DNA of 64,000 bases from Acinetobacter wuhouensis (GCF_001696605.3 NZ_CP031716.1:2418001-2482000), one strand, 5' to 3'. Counted from the first letter of the stretch, positions 17,207 through 26,695 are shown. Notes: generated by a model not told the origin, from the sequence alone. Numbers and translations are program-made.

Positions 17207-18781
17207 ATGACTATTAAACGCGCTTTAATCTCTGTTTCTGATAAAACCGGGATCGTTGAATTTGCCCAGAACCTTGCTGCTCTTGGGGTGGAAATTTTAT
17301 CTACTGGTGGTACATATAAGTTGCTTAAAGACAACAATGTTGCCGTAGTTGAAGTTTCAGAGCACACAGGCTTCCCAGAAATGATGGATGGTCGTGTAAA
17401 AACATTACATCCGAAAATTCATGGCGGTATCTTGGCTCGCCGTGGTCTAGACGAAGCTGTAATGGCTGAACACAACATTGATGCGATTGACCTTGTTGTT
17501 GTGAACTTATATCCATTTGCTGCAACTGTAGCAAAACCAAACTGTTCACTTGCAGATGCGATTGAAAATATCGACATCGGTGGTCCAACCATGGTTCGTG
17601 CTGCTGCGAAAAACCATGCTTCTGTAGGTATTGTTGTCAATGCATCTGACTATGCAACTGTCGTTGAAGAGTTAAAAGCAAACGGTGCTTTATCTCATGC
17701 AACACGTTTTGACTTAGCGGTTAAAGCATTTGAACATACTGCACAATATGACGGTATGATCGCTTCTTACTTAGGCGCTCGCGTAGGTAAAGCAGAAGGC
17801 GAAGCTGATAAGTTTGCCCGTACTTTCAATACCCAATTAAACAAAGTTCAAGACCTTCGTTACGGTGAAAACCCGCATCAATCAGCAGCTTTCTATGTAG
17901 AAGCGACTGCAACTGAAGCATCTGTTTCAACTGCGAAACAGTTACAAGGTAAAGAACTTTCTTATAACAACATCGCAGATACTGACGCAGCACTTGAATG
18001 TGTGAAATCATTTGCAAAACCTGCTTGTGTGATCGTTAAACATGCAAACCCTTGTGGTGTTGCTGTTTCTCTAGATGGTATCCAAGCGGCTTATGATCTT
18101 GCATACGCAACAGATCCTGAGTCTGCATTCGGTGGCATCATTGCATTCAACCGTGAATTAGATGTTGCAACTGCGCAAGCGATTGTAGACCGTCAATTCG
18201 TTGAAGTGATCATTGCTCCAAGCATCGCTGATGGCGTACTTGAAGTAACTGGCGCGAAGAAAAATGTCCGTGTACTTGTATGTGGCGAACTTCCTGCAAT
18301 TGATGCACGTCAGGCTCAACTTGACTATAAACGTGTAAACGGTGGTTTACTGGTTCAAGATCAAGACTTAGGCATGATCACGAAAGATGACCTTAAAGTT
18401 GTGACAAAGCGTGCGCCAACTGAAGCAGAAATTGATGATTTAATCTTTGCCTGGAAAGTTGCGAAATACGTAAAATCAAATGCGATTGTTTATGCTAAAG
18501 GTCGTCAAACTATCGGTGTAGGTGCTGGTCAAATGAGCCGCGTAAACTCTGCACGTATTGCTGCGATCAAAGCTGAACATGCTGGCTTAGTGGTTGAAGG
18601 TGCTGTAATGGCGTCTGATGCATTCTTCCCATTCCGTGATGGTATTGATAATGCTGCGAAAGCAGGTATCAAATGTATCATTCAACCGGGTGGTTCTATG
18701 CGTGATGAAGAAACAATTGCTGCTGCTGACGAAGCTGGTATCGCAATGGTGTTCACGGGTATGCGTCATTTCCGTCACTAA
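17207..18781 (+). CDS. purH: Bifunctional AICAR transformylase/IMP cyclohydrolase
   Basis: Catalyses the last two steps of IMP synthesis. The N-terminal IMP cyclohydrolase (MGS-like) domain shows [15 protein letters not shown] and [20 protein letters not shown]. The C-terminal AICAR transformylase shows [25 protein letters not shown] (catalytic Lys-His) and [11 protein letters not shown]. The ATG at 17207 is chosen (MTIKRALIS) over a TTG four codons earlier, giving 524 aa, close to the usual 529. The next gene is purD; the two are separated by a terminator and a repeat unit. Confidence 0.97.
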   Translation: MTIKRALISVSDKTGIVEFAQNLAALGVEILSTGGTYKLLKDNNVAVVEVSEHTGFPEMMDGRVKTLHPKIHGGILARRGLDEAVMAEHNIDAIDLVVVNLYPFAATVAKPNCSLADAIENIDIGGPTMVRAAAKNHASVGIVVNASDYATVVEELKANGALSHATRFDLAVKAFEHTAQYDGMIASYLGARVGKAEGEADKFARTFNTQLNKVQDLRYGENPHQSAAFYVEATATEASVSTAKQLQGKELSYNNIADTDAALECVKSFAKPACVIVKHANPCGVAVSLDGIQAAYDLAYATDPESAFGGIIAFNRELDVATAQAIVDRQFVEVIIAPSIADGVLEVTGAKKNVRVLVCGELPAIDARQAQLDYKRVNGGLLVQDQDLGMITKDDLKVVTKRAPTEAEIDDLIFAWKVAKYVKSNAIVYAKGRQTIGVGAGQMSRVNSARIAAIKAEHAGLVVEGAVMASDAFFPFRDGIDNAAKAGIKCIIQPGGSMRDEETIAAADEAGIAMVFTGMRHFRH

Positions 18782-18789
18782 TTAATATA

Positions 18790-18890
18790 TAAATCCTCCC
18801 TAGCCCTCCTTTAATAAAGGAGGGTTTTCTATATCATAATAGAACGAAGGGAGTCCCCCTTTCCAAAGGGGGATTTAGGGGGATTCTATT
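18790..18890. repeat. C-rich/G-rich palindromic intergenic repeat between purH and purD
   Basis: Two adjacent stems are present: CCCTCCTTT/AAAGGAGGG (18804-18812 with 18816-18824, followed by TTTT) and TCCCCCTTT/AAAGGGGGA (18854-18862 with 18865-18873). The unit resembles, in composition and layout, the longer one at 1245-1392. The first stem also acts as a terminator for purH. Confidence 0.6.
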
Positions 18891-18909
18891 TCTGGAAGGA
18901 TTTTTGATC

Positions 18910-20196
18910 ATGAATATTTTAGTTTTGGGTAATGGCGGTCGTGAACATGCACTTGCATGGAAAATCGCACAAGATGACAAAGTCGCAAAAGTATTTGTAG
19001 CACCGGGTAATGCAGGTTCTGCAACTGAAAATAAATGCGAAAATGTTGCCTTAAATATTTTAGACAATGCTGCGATTATCGACTTTGCAAAAAACAATGC
19101 AGTTGATTTAATCATCGTTGGTCCTGAAGCTCCACTTGTAAATGGTGTGGTTGATGCATGCCGTGAAGCTGGCGTTAAAATCTGGGGTCCAACTCAGTTT
19201 GCTGCACAGCTTGAAGGCTCTAAAGCATTTGCTAAGCATTTCCTTAAACGCCACAACATTCCTACTGCTTTCTATGATGTATTTACAGAAGTAGATGCGG
19301 CTAAAGCATTTGTAGAAAAAAATGGCGCGCCGATCGTAATTAAGGCTGACGGTCTTGCTGCGGGTAAAGGTGTAATTGTTGCCATGACCAATCAAGAAGC
19401 ATTCGATGCAATTGATGACATGCTTGCAGGCAACAAATTTGGTGATGCAGGTTCTCGTGTAGTCATCGAAGAGTTTCTTGCAGGTGAAGAAGCGTCTTTC
19501 ATTTGCATGATTGATGGCGACAACATTTTACCAATGGCAACATCTCAAGATCACAAACGTATTTTTGAAGGTGACCAAGGTCCGAACACTGGCGGTATGG
19601 GTGCTTACTCTCCTGCGCCTGTTGTGACTGCGGATGTATTTGAAAAAACCATGCGTGAAGTGATGCGTCCAACTGTAGATGGTATGAAAGCAGATGGTCA
19701 CGTTTACACAGGTTTCTTATATGCAGGTTTAATGATTGATGAACAAGGTCAACCGAAAGTGATCGAGTTCAACTGTCGTTTTGGTGATCCTGAAACTCAA
19801 CCCATCATGATGCGTTTAAAATCATCACTTGTTGATTTGGTGGAAGCAGGCATTGCGGGTAATTTACCTGCGGAAGCTGAATGGGATGAGCGTAAAACTG
19901 TTGGTATCGTTTTAGCATCTAAAGGTTACCCTGAAACTTCTAGCAATGGTGATGTGATTTCAGGCTTAGACACTGAAATGGCTGATGCTAAAGTCTTCCA
20001 TGCAGGTACGAAAGCCAATGAAAATGGCGACATCGTGACTGCTGGTGGTCGTGTACTGTGCGTAACTGCACTGGGTAATACGATTGGTGAAGCACAAGCC
20101 AAAGCTTTAGAACTTTGCCAAAAAGTAACTTTTGACGGCGTTCAATACCGTAAAGATATTGGTTACCGTGCAATTGCACGTGAAAATGCTGAATAA
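18910..20196 (+). CDS. purD: Phosphoribosylamine-glycine ligase
   Basis: An ATP-grasp enzyme of purine synthesis making glycinamide ribonucleotide. The N-terminal motif MNILVLGNGGREHALAWK, the ATP-grasp segments KADGLAAGKGVIVA and EEFLAGEEASF, and the metal site VIEFNCRFGDPETQ are present. The ATG at 18910 is preceded by GGAAGGA (18894-18900) and gives 428 aa, the usual size. An earlier in-frame TTG at 18904 is rejected. It ends in its own terminator; a decayed duplicate of its 3' region is found at 21690-21726. Confidence 0.97.
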   Translation: MNILVLGNGGREHALAWKIAQDDKVAKVFVAPGNAGSATENKCENVALNILDNAAIIDFAKNNAVDLIIVGPEAPLVNGVVDACREAGVKIWGPTQFAAQLEGSKAFAKHFLKRHNIPTAFYDVFTEVDAAKAFVEKNGAPIVIKADGLAAGKGVIVAMTNQEAFDAIDDMLAGNKFGDAGSRVVIEEFLAGEEASFICMIDGDNILPMATSQDHKRIFEGDQGPNTGGMGAYSPAPVVTADVFEKTMREVMRPTVDGMKADGHVYTGFLYAGLMIDEQGQPKVIEFNCRFGDPETQPIMMRLKSSLVDLVEAGIAGNLPAEAEWDERKTVGIVLASKGYPETSSNGDVISGLDTEMADAKVFHAGTKANENGDIVTAGGRVLCVTALGNTIGEAQAKALELCQKVTFDGVQYRKDIGYRAIARENAE

Positions 20197-20218
20197 GTTT
20201 TCAGAGTCTCAGTATTTT

Positions 20219-20243
20219 AAAAACCCGCTTAGGCGGGTTTTTT
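20219..20243 (+). terminator. Terminator of purD
   Basis: AAAACCCGC, a TTAG loop region and GCGGGTTTT are followed by more T. A near-identical copy, with one base changed, lies at 21741-21766. Confidence 0.9.
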
Positions 20244-20282
20244 GATATATTCAATTAAATATCAAACAAATACTTTCTAAAA

Positions 20283-21122
20283 ATGCTCTTTAATTTATTT
20301 AATCAACCATCTGAAGAAATACAATATTTAGGGACACCCTATACTCAAGATTGTTTAGACGCTATTGGCATCATTCTTCAAACTCAAATACACATTGAAA
20401 AAGCACTGCTTTTATCTTGCAATCAAGCACATGCATATTTAATAAAATCCCATAGGAATACTTACATTATCAGATCAGGCTTTAGATCAGGTTACCCTAG
20501 TGAAGGATCTAAAGGATTAGCTTCATCACTGCAACTTCTTTTAAAGCACAATATAGCAGTAGACGAAATTAATATTTCTGAAAAATTAATGAAGAAAATC
20601 AATCATAGTTCATTGTCAGATACTGATATTGAAATAATGTTAAAAACCGAAGTTGTACGACCAACCAACATATACGAATACATCTATGAAATTTATAAAA
20701 CTACGGAATACCAAGTCACAAATGACCGTTACTATCCAACAGAATTACCCTACCACTTGATTGATTCTCGAATTTTAGATCTTGCTCTTAAATTTAACGA
20801 TGATCCTAATCATTCTATTTTAACTGCCTATACAAGATTGGAAGATATTGTTAAAGCAAAAATTAACGATCAAACTTTATTTTCAAATAACTTATTAAAA
20901 GCAGCATTTGTTTCTGATAAACAGCGCCAATCAATATATTTTTGGGATAAAAATAATGAAAGAGTTTCAAATGCTTTAGGCTGTCTATTCACTAATATCT
21001 TTACTGCTTATAGAAACGAACGCGCGCATAGTGAAGTTGATAAGTCTTATTCTAAACAGCTACGCGAATTTTTACTACTAAATGAACTCTACCTACTAGA
21101 AAATGAATCTATCAAACGATAA
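20283..21122 (+). CDS. TIGR02391/Hypoth_Ymh-type protein with HEPN-like C-terminus
   Basis: A 279-aa soluble protein, strongly AT-rich compared with purD. The C-terminal third carries the pattern I associate with the TIGR02391 (Ymh) family: ALGCLFTNIFTAYRNERAHS followed by a helical end. RNERAH fits the R-x4-H motif of HEPN domains, many of which are RNases in defence or toxin systems. The N-terminal 150 residues are not recognised. It is followed 12 bp later by an acetyltransferase gene, and both lie in an insertion behind purD. The enzymatic role is inferred, not shown. Confidence 0.6.
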   Translation: MLFNLFNQPSEEIQYLGTPYTQDCLDAIGIILQTQIHIEKALLLSCNQAHAYLIKSHRNTYIIRSGFRSGYPSEGSKGLASSLQLLLKHNIAVDEINISEKLMKKINHSSLSDTDIEIMLKTEVVRPTNIYEYIYEIYKTTEYQVTNDRYYPTELPYHLIDSRILDLALKFNDDPNHSILTAYTRLEDIVKAKINDQTLFSNNLLKAAFVSDKQRQSIYFWDKNNERVSNALGCLFTNIFTAYRNERAHSEVDKSYSKQLREFLLLNELYLLENESIKR

Positions 21123-21134
21123 TCTAACACCACT

Positions 21135-21692
21135 ATGACTATCCAACTCACAACCCCTCGCCTGATCCTCCGCCAATGGCAAGACTCCGACACCACCCCA
21201 TTTATCCAAATGTGTGCAAATGACGAGGTCATGCGCTATTTTCCTAAAAAACTCGATGCTGCCGAAGCCACTGCCTTTCTGCTACGTATCCAAAATGACA
21301 TTGAAAAACGTGGTTGGGGCTTATTTGCAGTAGAGCTAAAAGCTACAGGTGAATTTATTGGATTTATCGGCTTACACGTACATCCACCTGAGTTTGAAAT
21401 AGCCGATGCCCCTGAAATTGGTTGGCGTTTACTGCCCCAATACTGGCATCAAGGCTATGCAACCGAAGGCGCTAAAGCGGTGTTAAAGCATGCATTTAGA
21501 AACTTACGTATAGATCGCGTGATTTCATTGACTGCCTGTATCAACACACCGTCTGAAGGTGTCATACAAAGACTCGGTATGGATAAAGTAAGAGAGTTTG
21601 ATCATCCATTTGTTTCAGCTGATCATCCATTACATCGTCATGTACTATACGAAATGCATCGCGGTGATTTTCTGCATCACACATTTTGTTGA
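21135..21692 (+). CDS. GNAT-family N-acetyltransferase (RimJ/RimL type)
   Basis: A 185-aa acetyl-CoA-dependent transferase. It starts with the RimJ-like TPRLILRQWQDSD, has the central strand GEFIGFIGLHV, and the acetyl-CoA loop in WHQGYATEGAKAVLKHAF. The end RLGMDKVREFDHP is also typical. The substrate is unknown (a protein N-terminus or small amine). It lies 12 bp behind the HEPN-like gene. Its stop overlaps the start of a decayed purD-like stretch, so the true C-terminus may originally have been slightly different. Confidence 0.85.
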   Translation: MTIQLTTPRLILRQWQDSDTTPFIQMCANDEVMRYFPKKLDAAEATAFLLRIQNDIEKRGWGLFAVELKATGEFIGFIGLHVHPPEFEIADAPEIGWRLLPQYWHQGYATEGAKAVLKHAFRNLRIDRVISLTACINTPSEGVIQRLGMDKVREFDHPFVSADHPLHRHVLYEMHRGDFLHHTFC

Positions 21693-21726
21693 TGCTAAAG
21701 TGCTTCATACGGGTACTAATGCATAA
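21690..21726 (+). pseudogene. Decayed fragment of a purD 3' region
   Basis: GATGCTAAAGTGCTTCATAC and the bases after it would read DAKVLHTGTNA, against DAKVFHAGTKA inside purD (about 19982-20017). The fragment is followed by a terminator that differs from the purD terminator by one base. About 190 bp of purD between the two are missing. It marks the right boundary of the insertion that carries the HEPN-like and GNAT genes. Confidence 0.65.
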
Positions 21727-21740
21727 TTCATTTAAGTCAT

Positions 21741-21766
21741 AAAAACCCGCTTAGGTGGGTTTTTTA
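21741..21766. terminator. Copy of the purD terminator
   Basis: AAAAACCCGC and GTGGGTTTTTT form the same stem as at 20219-20243 with one C-to-T change. It can also end the convergent gene at 21764-22243. Confidence 0.8.
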
Positions 21767-22243
21767 AATTTTATCCTTTCTTACTTTTAAAAATGCTATG
21801 AATTCTTGAATTTGACTCGTACTTAATAAATTTGAAAACCGACCATAAATTGGCTCAACATCTTCTGGAAACATATCAGTCGCTATAAAAATAGTTTTAA
21901 TAGGTGAATAAACCTTAAGCGTTAAGTTATTAATTATAATCTTTTTCCATAAAAGAAAACGTGTCGTACGGACTGTTTTAATAATGTATTCTTGCTTCTC
22001 AAAATTAAAAATGAGCTGATCATTTTCCAAAAAAAGTGCCGCACACCTTATATTTTTATTCCAATCGAAAAAGCGATAAAAGAAACCTGTCGTCGCTTGA
22101 AATTCAGCACGGCTATTTTCACTGTCTTTAACACAGCGTCTATCAATTAATTTAGAGTTTATACGATCATAACTGATCAAATTATTCTCTTTACTAAACT
22201 CTCCTCGTCCACACTCCGCAAGTAAAAGAGTATTTTCATTCAT
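21764..22243 (-). CDS. Hypothetical protein, 159 aa
   Basis: Not recognised. It is a soluble protein without signal peptide or membrane helix, with alternating beta-strand-like segments (AALFLENDQLIFNFEKQEY) and a helical end (TSQIQEFIAFLKVRK). It is AT-rich and lies alone between the duplicated terminator and the metQ promoter region, possibly part of the same accessory segment as the HEPN-like gene. The start at 22243 lacks a strong ribosome site. Confidence 0.6.
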   Translation of the reverse strand: MNENTLLLAECGRGEFSKENNLISYDRINSKLIDRRCVKDSENSRAEFQATTGFFYRFFDWNKNIRCAALFLENDQLIFNFEKQEYIIKTVRTTRFLLWKKIIINNLTLKVYSPIKTIFIATDMFPEDVEPIYGRFSNLLSTSQIQEFIAFLKVRKDKI

Positions 22244-22580
22244 TTTTTAATCCTTGATCTACAACTTTTCTATTCTCTAAATATCATAGATACATCTCTA
22301 TACCGCTTACTCATCTAATAAAAACCCATATACAATAAATTCATAACAAAGCTAATAAATATTATATATTACAGATAAGTATACTATTTAACCAATATAC
22401 CTTTTTTAAAATTCATAATTTATTGATTTATATTGTTTTATAAAAATATGCATCTTAGCTGTAAATTTCATCCAAATATCCTAAGCCCATGCTACCCATT
22501 GAAAGCTCTAAATTTATTGTTATGCTTTAAAAAACGCTGTTTAAAAATTCAAGATAATATATCGAATAATTGGAGTATCC
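22244..22580. promoter_or_regulatory. Spacer with probable promoter of metQ copy 1
   Basis: A very AT-rich 337-bp spacer. On the plus strand TTGAAA (22499-22504), 16 nt and TATGCT (22521-22526) form a plausible sigma-70 promoter about 50 bp before the lipoprotein gene. No riboswitch-like fold or coding sequence is seen. Confidence 0.4.
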
Positions 22581-23462
22581 ATGAATAAACTGTTTGGCAT
22601 TCTACTAAGTGCATCTGTACTGACTTTATCTGCATGTGGCAACAAACCTGAGCAAAATCAAACATCAAAAGAAAATGATCAAGGTTCAACTCAAACGCTA
22701 AAAACAATTAAACTCATATCAACTGGCGCAGATACAGACATTTGGAAATATATTTCCGATCTTCCTGAAACAAAACAAGCAGGGATCGACTTAAAAGTCA
22801 CAAACCTAACCGACTATGTGGTATTAAACACCTCAGTTGCAAGTGGCGAGCAAGATGTAAATGCCTTCCAATCATTCAATTATCTCGCAGCTTATAATGC
22901 ATCAAACAAAGAAAAAATTGCTGCTGTTGCCACAACCTATTTTGAACCAATGGGAATCTATGCCAATACAGTGAAGTCTGTAGAGCAATTTCCGCAAGGT
23001 GCAACCATTGCCATTCCAAACGATACAGCAAATGAAGCACGCGCCCTGTCGTTATTACAATCAGCAGGTTTACTCAAACTTAAGTCCAATTTTGACTTAG
23101 GTAAAGGCACTGTTAACGATATTATTGAAAACCCTAAAAAATTAAAGCTCCGTCCAATACAAATGACCACTGCCGTTCGAGTGAAAAAAGATGTGGATGC
23201 AATTGTCTTGGGCAATACCCTAGCACTTGAAGGTGGATTAAATGTATTAAAAGACTCTATATTTCATGAGCCTGTAGATGAAACCACCAAAATTTATGTC
23301 AATTTATTGGGTGTTGCAGAAGCTCATAAAAATGATCCAATTTATACAAAATTAGGAAATCTCTATCATTTACCACAAGTACAAAAATTCATTAGTGACA
23401 AATTTGCTGGAACCAAAGTCGAAGTCAATCAACCTGTTAGTGAATTTACTGACACTAAATAG
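22581..23462 (+). CDS. metQ: Methionine ABC transporter substrate-binding lipoprotein MetQ, copy 1
   Basis: An NlpA/MetQ-type periplasmic lipoprotein that delivers methionine to MetNI. The signal peptide MNKLFGILLSASVLTLSACG ends in a lipobox with the lipidated Cys at residue 19. The mature domain has the family pattern with IPNDTANEARALSLLQSAGL and ends PVSEFTDTK. It is a close paralogue of the next gene (similar length and order of motifs, start almost identical). The distance to that gene is 540 bp, so it is probably a separate transcript. Confidence 0.9.
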   Translation: MNKLFGILLSASVLTLSACGNKPEQNQTSKENDQGSTQTLKTIKLISTGADTDIWKYISDLPETKQAGIDLKVTNLTDYVVLNTSVASGEQDVNAFQSFNYLAAYNASNKEKIAAVATTYFEPMGIYANTVKSVEQFPQGATIAIPNDTANEARALSLLQSAGLLKLKSNFDLGKGTVNDIIENPKKLKLRPIQMTTAVRVKKDVDAIVLGNTLALEGGLNVLKDSIFHEPVDETTKIYVNLLGVAEAHKNDPIYTKLGNLYHLPQVQKFISDKFAGTKVEVNQPVSEFTDTK

Positions 23463-24004
23463 GATTTAGCATCACCCCAAATCATGTATCGAGTAAAGTT
23501 GGATATTTTATTGATTCGACTTTGCTCAAATACTTAGCTCACCCCCCACAGCTTATAAATAGAATCAATCGATAAAAACTTTCAAGAAAAACTGCGCTAT
23601 GCTTTCATTGATATTCAAAAATCATATATAAAATTGAAAAAAAATTATATCTAGTGAATTACCATTGCATGAGCGGTTCCCCCAAAGAATAAACAAAAGT
23701 TTTTGTTTTTATTATTAAATTGACTCAAATTATAGAATTCAAATCGCTCTCAAGGTATAGGATTTAAAAAATCAGCCCCTATGTATAATATAAATTTATT
23801 GATATGATAAACAAATCTTTAGAATCAGTTTTAAAAAATCTAATTCATTAAATCTGTACTCTAATCCTCAAATGTACGAAATATAAAGCATGCCAGAAGA
23901 CGAATGGTTTAAAGCATGATTTATTTTCAAAAATGTTAAAAATTGATCTCAACCATCGAGAATGCATAAGAATTACTTCTGCATTTCCTTGTTAGGAATT
24001 ATCC
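23463..24004. other. 542-bp spacer between the two metQ genes
   Basis: It is AT-rich without a credible gene. An imperfect hairpin (GAGTAAAGTTG near 23490 with CGACTTTGCTC near 23516) lies shortly after metQ copy 1 and may act as a terminator, although a T-run is lacking. The last 150 bp should contain the promoter of copy 2. Confidence 0.5.
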
Positions 24005-24880
24005 ATGAATAAGTTGTTTGGCGTTTTACTGAGTGCTTCTGTGCTAACTCTTGCTGCTTGTGGTAAACAAGATGCTCCAAAAGCAGAACAAGCAGGTACA
24101 GCACCTGCTGGTGAATTAACGACAGTTACACTTGCTTCAAGCGGTTCAGACACAGACATTTGGAACTATATTGCGACATTGCCAGAAACTAAACAGGCTG
24201 GAATTGAGTTAAAGGTTAAAAACTTTACTGATTATGTTTCTATGAACACGGCTGTAGCAAACAATGAAATCGATGCAAATGCATTCCAATCATATGCATA
24301 TATGGTCGCTTATAATGACAACAACAAAGCAAAAGTTGCACCAATTGCAACGACTTATCTAGAGCCAATGGGCATCTATTCAAGCAAAGTGAAAAAAATT
24401 GAAGAATTTGCCAATGGTGCAACCATTGCCATTCCAAATGATGGTGCAAATGAATCTCGTGCATTGTTATTATTGCAATCAGCAGGTTTGATTAAACTTA
24501 AAGCTGGTTTTGATGATGTTAAAGGTACACCAGCAGACATCACTGAAAACGCGAAAAAAATTGTGATTAAACCAATTCAAATGGCAACTGCTGTACGTGC
24601 TAAAGATGAAGTTGATGCGATTGTTCTAGGTAACGTTTTGGCAATGGAAGGTGGTCTAAACGTGATTAAAGACTCGATCTACCATGAGCCTATCGATCAA
24701 TCAACTAAAATGAATGTCAACATCGTCGCTGTTGCCGATGCGCGTAAGAATGATCCTACATTGCAAAAATTAGGTACGCTTTACCATACTGCTGCTGTAG
24801 AAAAATACATCCAAGATCATTTCCAAGGTACGAAAGTTGATGTAAATAAACCTGTAAGCTATCTTACAGAATCAAAATAG
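24005..24880 (+). CDS. metQ: Methionine ABC transporter substrate-binding lipoprotein MetQ, copy 2
   Basis: A 291-aa lipoprotein with signal peptide MNKLFGVLLSASVLTLAACG and lipidated Cys19. The mature protein shows TDIWNYIATLPETKQAGIEL, AIPNDGANESRALLLLQSAG and the end PVSYLTESK. It is a tandem paralogue of the gene at 22581. It lies directly before metN, but a strong terminator stands between them. The two copies differ mainly in the linker after the lipobox and in scattered positions, so they may have different ligand affinities. Confidence 0.92.
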   Translation: MNKLFGVLLSASVLTLAACGKQDAPKAEQAGTAPAGELTTVTLASSGSDTDIWNYIATLPETKQAGIELKVKNFTDYVSMNTAVANNEIDANAFQSYAYMVAYNDNNKAKVAPIATTYLEPMGIYSSKVKKIEEFANGATIAIPNDGANESRALLLLQSAGLIKLKAGFDDVKGTPADITENAKKIVIKPIQMATAVRAKDEVDAIVLGNVLAMEGGLNVIKDSIYHEPIDQSTKMNVNIVAVADARKNDPTLQKLGTLYHTAAVEKYIQDHFQGTKVDVNKPVSYLTESK

Positions 24881-24899
24881 TCTTATAATGACTTTCATT

Positions 24900-24936
24900 A
24901 AACAGGCAAAGTGACTTTGCCTGTTTTTCTTTTTTG
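24900..24936 (+). terminator. Strong terminator between metQ copy 2 and metN
   Basis: AACAGGCAAAG (24901-24911) and CTTTGCCTGTT (24915-24925) form a perfect 11-bp stem with a 3-nt loop, followed by a long T-rich tail. It ends only 18 bp before the metN start, leaving no room for a promoter behind it. The transporter genes must therefore be read by read-through of it or from a promoter overlapping it. Confidence 0.9.
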
Positions 24937-24953
24937 TACATTTTTTTGACGAT

Positions 24954-25979
24954 ATGATTGAATTTAAAAATATTTCCAAACACTATGATCTTAAAGGTCA
25001 AACCTTACTTGCTCTGGATGAAATTAATTTAACCATTCCAGCAGGCAGTATTTTTGGCATTATTGGCTATAGTGGTGCAGGTAAAAGTACCTTAATCCGC
25101 TTGATTAATTTGCTTGAACGTCCGTCTCAAGGTCAGATTATCATCAATGAAAAAGATTTTACTGCTTTGGATGCTCGCTCACTTCGTCAAGAACGTGCCA
25201 ATATCGGCATGATCTTTCAGCATTTCAACCTACTACAAACCAAAACTGTAGCAGATAATATTGAAATGCCGTTGAAATTGCTCGGTGTAAGTAAAGACAA
25301 ACGTGAAAAACGTTTAAATGAATTACTTGAATTTATTGATTTAAAGCATAAAAAAGATGCTTATCCAGATGAACTTTCAGGTGGTCAAAAACAGCGTGTC
25401 GGGATTGCTCGTGCACTGGCAAATCATCCTAAAATATTGCTTTGCGATGAAGCGACTTCTGCACTTGATCCGCAAACGACTAAATCCGTCTTGGAATTAT
25501 TGAAAAAAATCAATAAAGAGCAAGGTATTACCATCGTCATGGTCACTCATGAAATGGATGTGATTGAATCTGTATGTGACTATGTTGCAGTGATGGAACA
25601 AGGTAAAGTGATTGAAACAGGTTCAACCCTAGAAATCTTTAGTCAACCACAGCATCCTACAACCAAGAATTTTATTCAAACAGTTCTACAACAACAGCTT
25701 CCTGTAAATATTCTCAATAATTTAGAAAATCAAAATCATAAGAGTATTTATAGCCTGCAATTCTTAGGCACTTCTGCTCAGGAGACTGTAGTTCAAGCTG
25801 CGATTAAACAATTTGATATTAGCTTGAATATTTTATTTGCCAACATGACTGAAATTAATGGTTCAGTGATCGGACAGATGTTTATTCAATTGTTAGGTGA
25901 TCCTGCGATTATTCAACAAGTAATCAACTTCTTCGAAGCACAAGGTGTGAAAGTGACCCAATCAGGAGTAACCGTATGA
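24954..25979 (+). CDS. metN: Methionine ABC transporter ATP-binding protein MetN
   Basis: A 341-aa ATPase of the methionine importer. The Walker A motif GYSGAGKSTLIRLIN, the Q-loop MIFQHFNLL, the signature LSGGQKQRVGIARAL, the Walker B ILLCDEATSALDP and the H-loop VTHEMD are all intact. The C-terminal NIL domain (about residues 260-341), which binds methionine and inhibits transport, is present. Its last codons overlap metI by 4 bp. The ribosome site (GACG region) is weak, consistent with low expression relative to metQ. Confidence 0.95.
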   Translation: MIEFKNISKHYDLKGQTLLALDEINLTIPAGSIFGIIGYSGAGKSTLIRLINLLERPSQGQIIINEKDFTALDARSLRQERANIGMIFQHFNLLQTKTVADNIEMPLKLLGVSKDKREKRLNELLEFIDLKHKKDAYPDELSGGQKQRVGIARALANHPKILLCDEATSALDPQTTKSVLELLKKINKEQGITIVMVTHEMDVIESVCDYVAVMEQGKVIETGSTLEIFSQPQHPTTKNFIQTVLQQQLPVNILNNLENQNHKSIYSLQFLGTSAQETVVQAAIKQFDISLNILFANMTEINGSVIGQMFIQLLGDPAIIQQVINFFEAQGVKVTQSGVTV

Positions 25980-26671
25980 GAGATTTAATCGTACAGTGGC
26001 TCACAGAACTGACTGCGCCTTACTGGAAAAGTTCGTTATCTATTGATCAATTTGTTACAGCCATGCAAGAAACCTGTCACATGGTATTCTTTGCAATGTT
26101 ATTTGGAACGATTTGGGGCTTTATTCAAGCGATTATATTATTGGTGACACGTCCGAATGGTATCATGCCGAATCGTGCGGTTTATCATGTGATGAACCCG
26201 ATTGTGAACGCCTTACGCTCCCTTCCCTTCATTATTCTATTGATTGCTGTTATTCCACTGACTAAATTATTGGTTGGGACTTCAATCGGGACTTGGGCTG
26301 CAATTGTTCCTTTGACCATCTATGTCGGTCCTTATATTGGTCGTTTGATTGAAACGTCTTTACTTGAGGTCAATGAAGGGATTGTTGAATCTGCACAAGC
26401 AATGGGCGCTTCACCTAGCCAGATTATTTTTAAATTTATTATTCCTGAAGCACGTAGTTCATTGATTTTAAATTTAACCACTGCAACCATTAGCTTGATC
26501 GGTGCAACTGCAATGGCAGGTGCTGTTGGTGCAGGCGGTATTGGTGACTTAGCCATTTCTTATGGTTATCAGCGTTTTGATACAAGCGTGGTCATCTTAA
26601 CAGTGATTGTACTATTAATCTTGGTACAAATCGTGCAAAGCCTTGGTGATTGGTTATCTAAGTTAAGATAA
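25976..26671 (+). CDS. metI: Methionine ABC transporter permease MetI
   Basis: A 231-aa inner-membrane permease with five predicted helices. The EAA loop region (ESAQAMGASPSQIIFKFIIP) that docks on MetN and the Gly-rich segment GAVGAGGIGDLAISYGY are present. It overlaps metN by 4 bp (ATGA), indicating translational coupling, and ends in a terminator. Confidence 0.95.
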   Translation: MRDLIVQWLTELTAPYWKSSLSIDQFVTAMQETCHMVFFAMLFGTIWGFIQAIILLVTRPNGIMPNRAVYHVMNPIVNALRSLPFIILLIAVIPLTKLLVGTSIGTWAAIVPLTIYVGPYIGRLIETSLLEVNEGIVESAQAMGASPSQIIFKFIIPEARSSLILNLTTATISLIGATAMAGAVGAGGIGDLAISYGYQRFDTSVVILTVIVLLILVQIVQSLGDWLSKLR

Positions 26672-26695
26672 TTTTTCCGTCGAATCATACACATT

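Noticed and set aside
23463..24004. Riboswitch upstream of metQ copy 2
   Set aside because: I could not find the conserved core of a SAM riboswitch, only a weak hairpin and AT-rich sequence.
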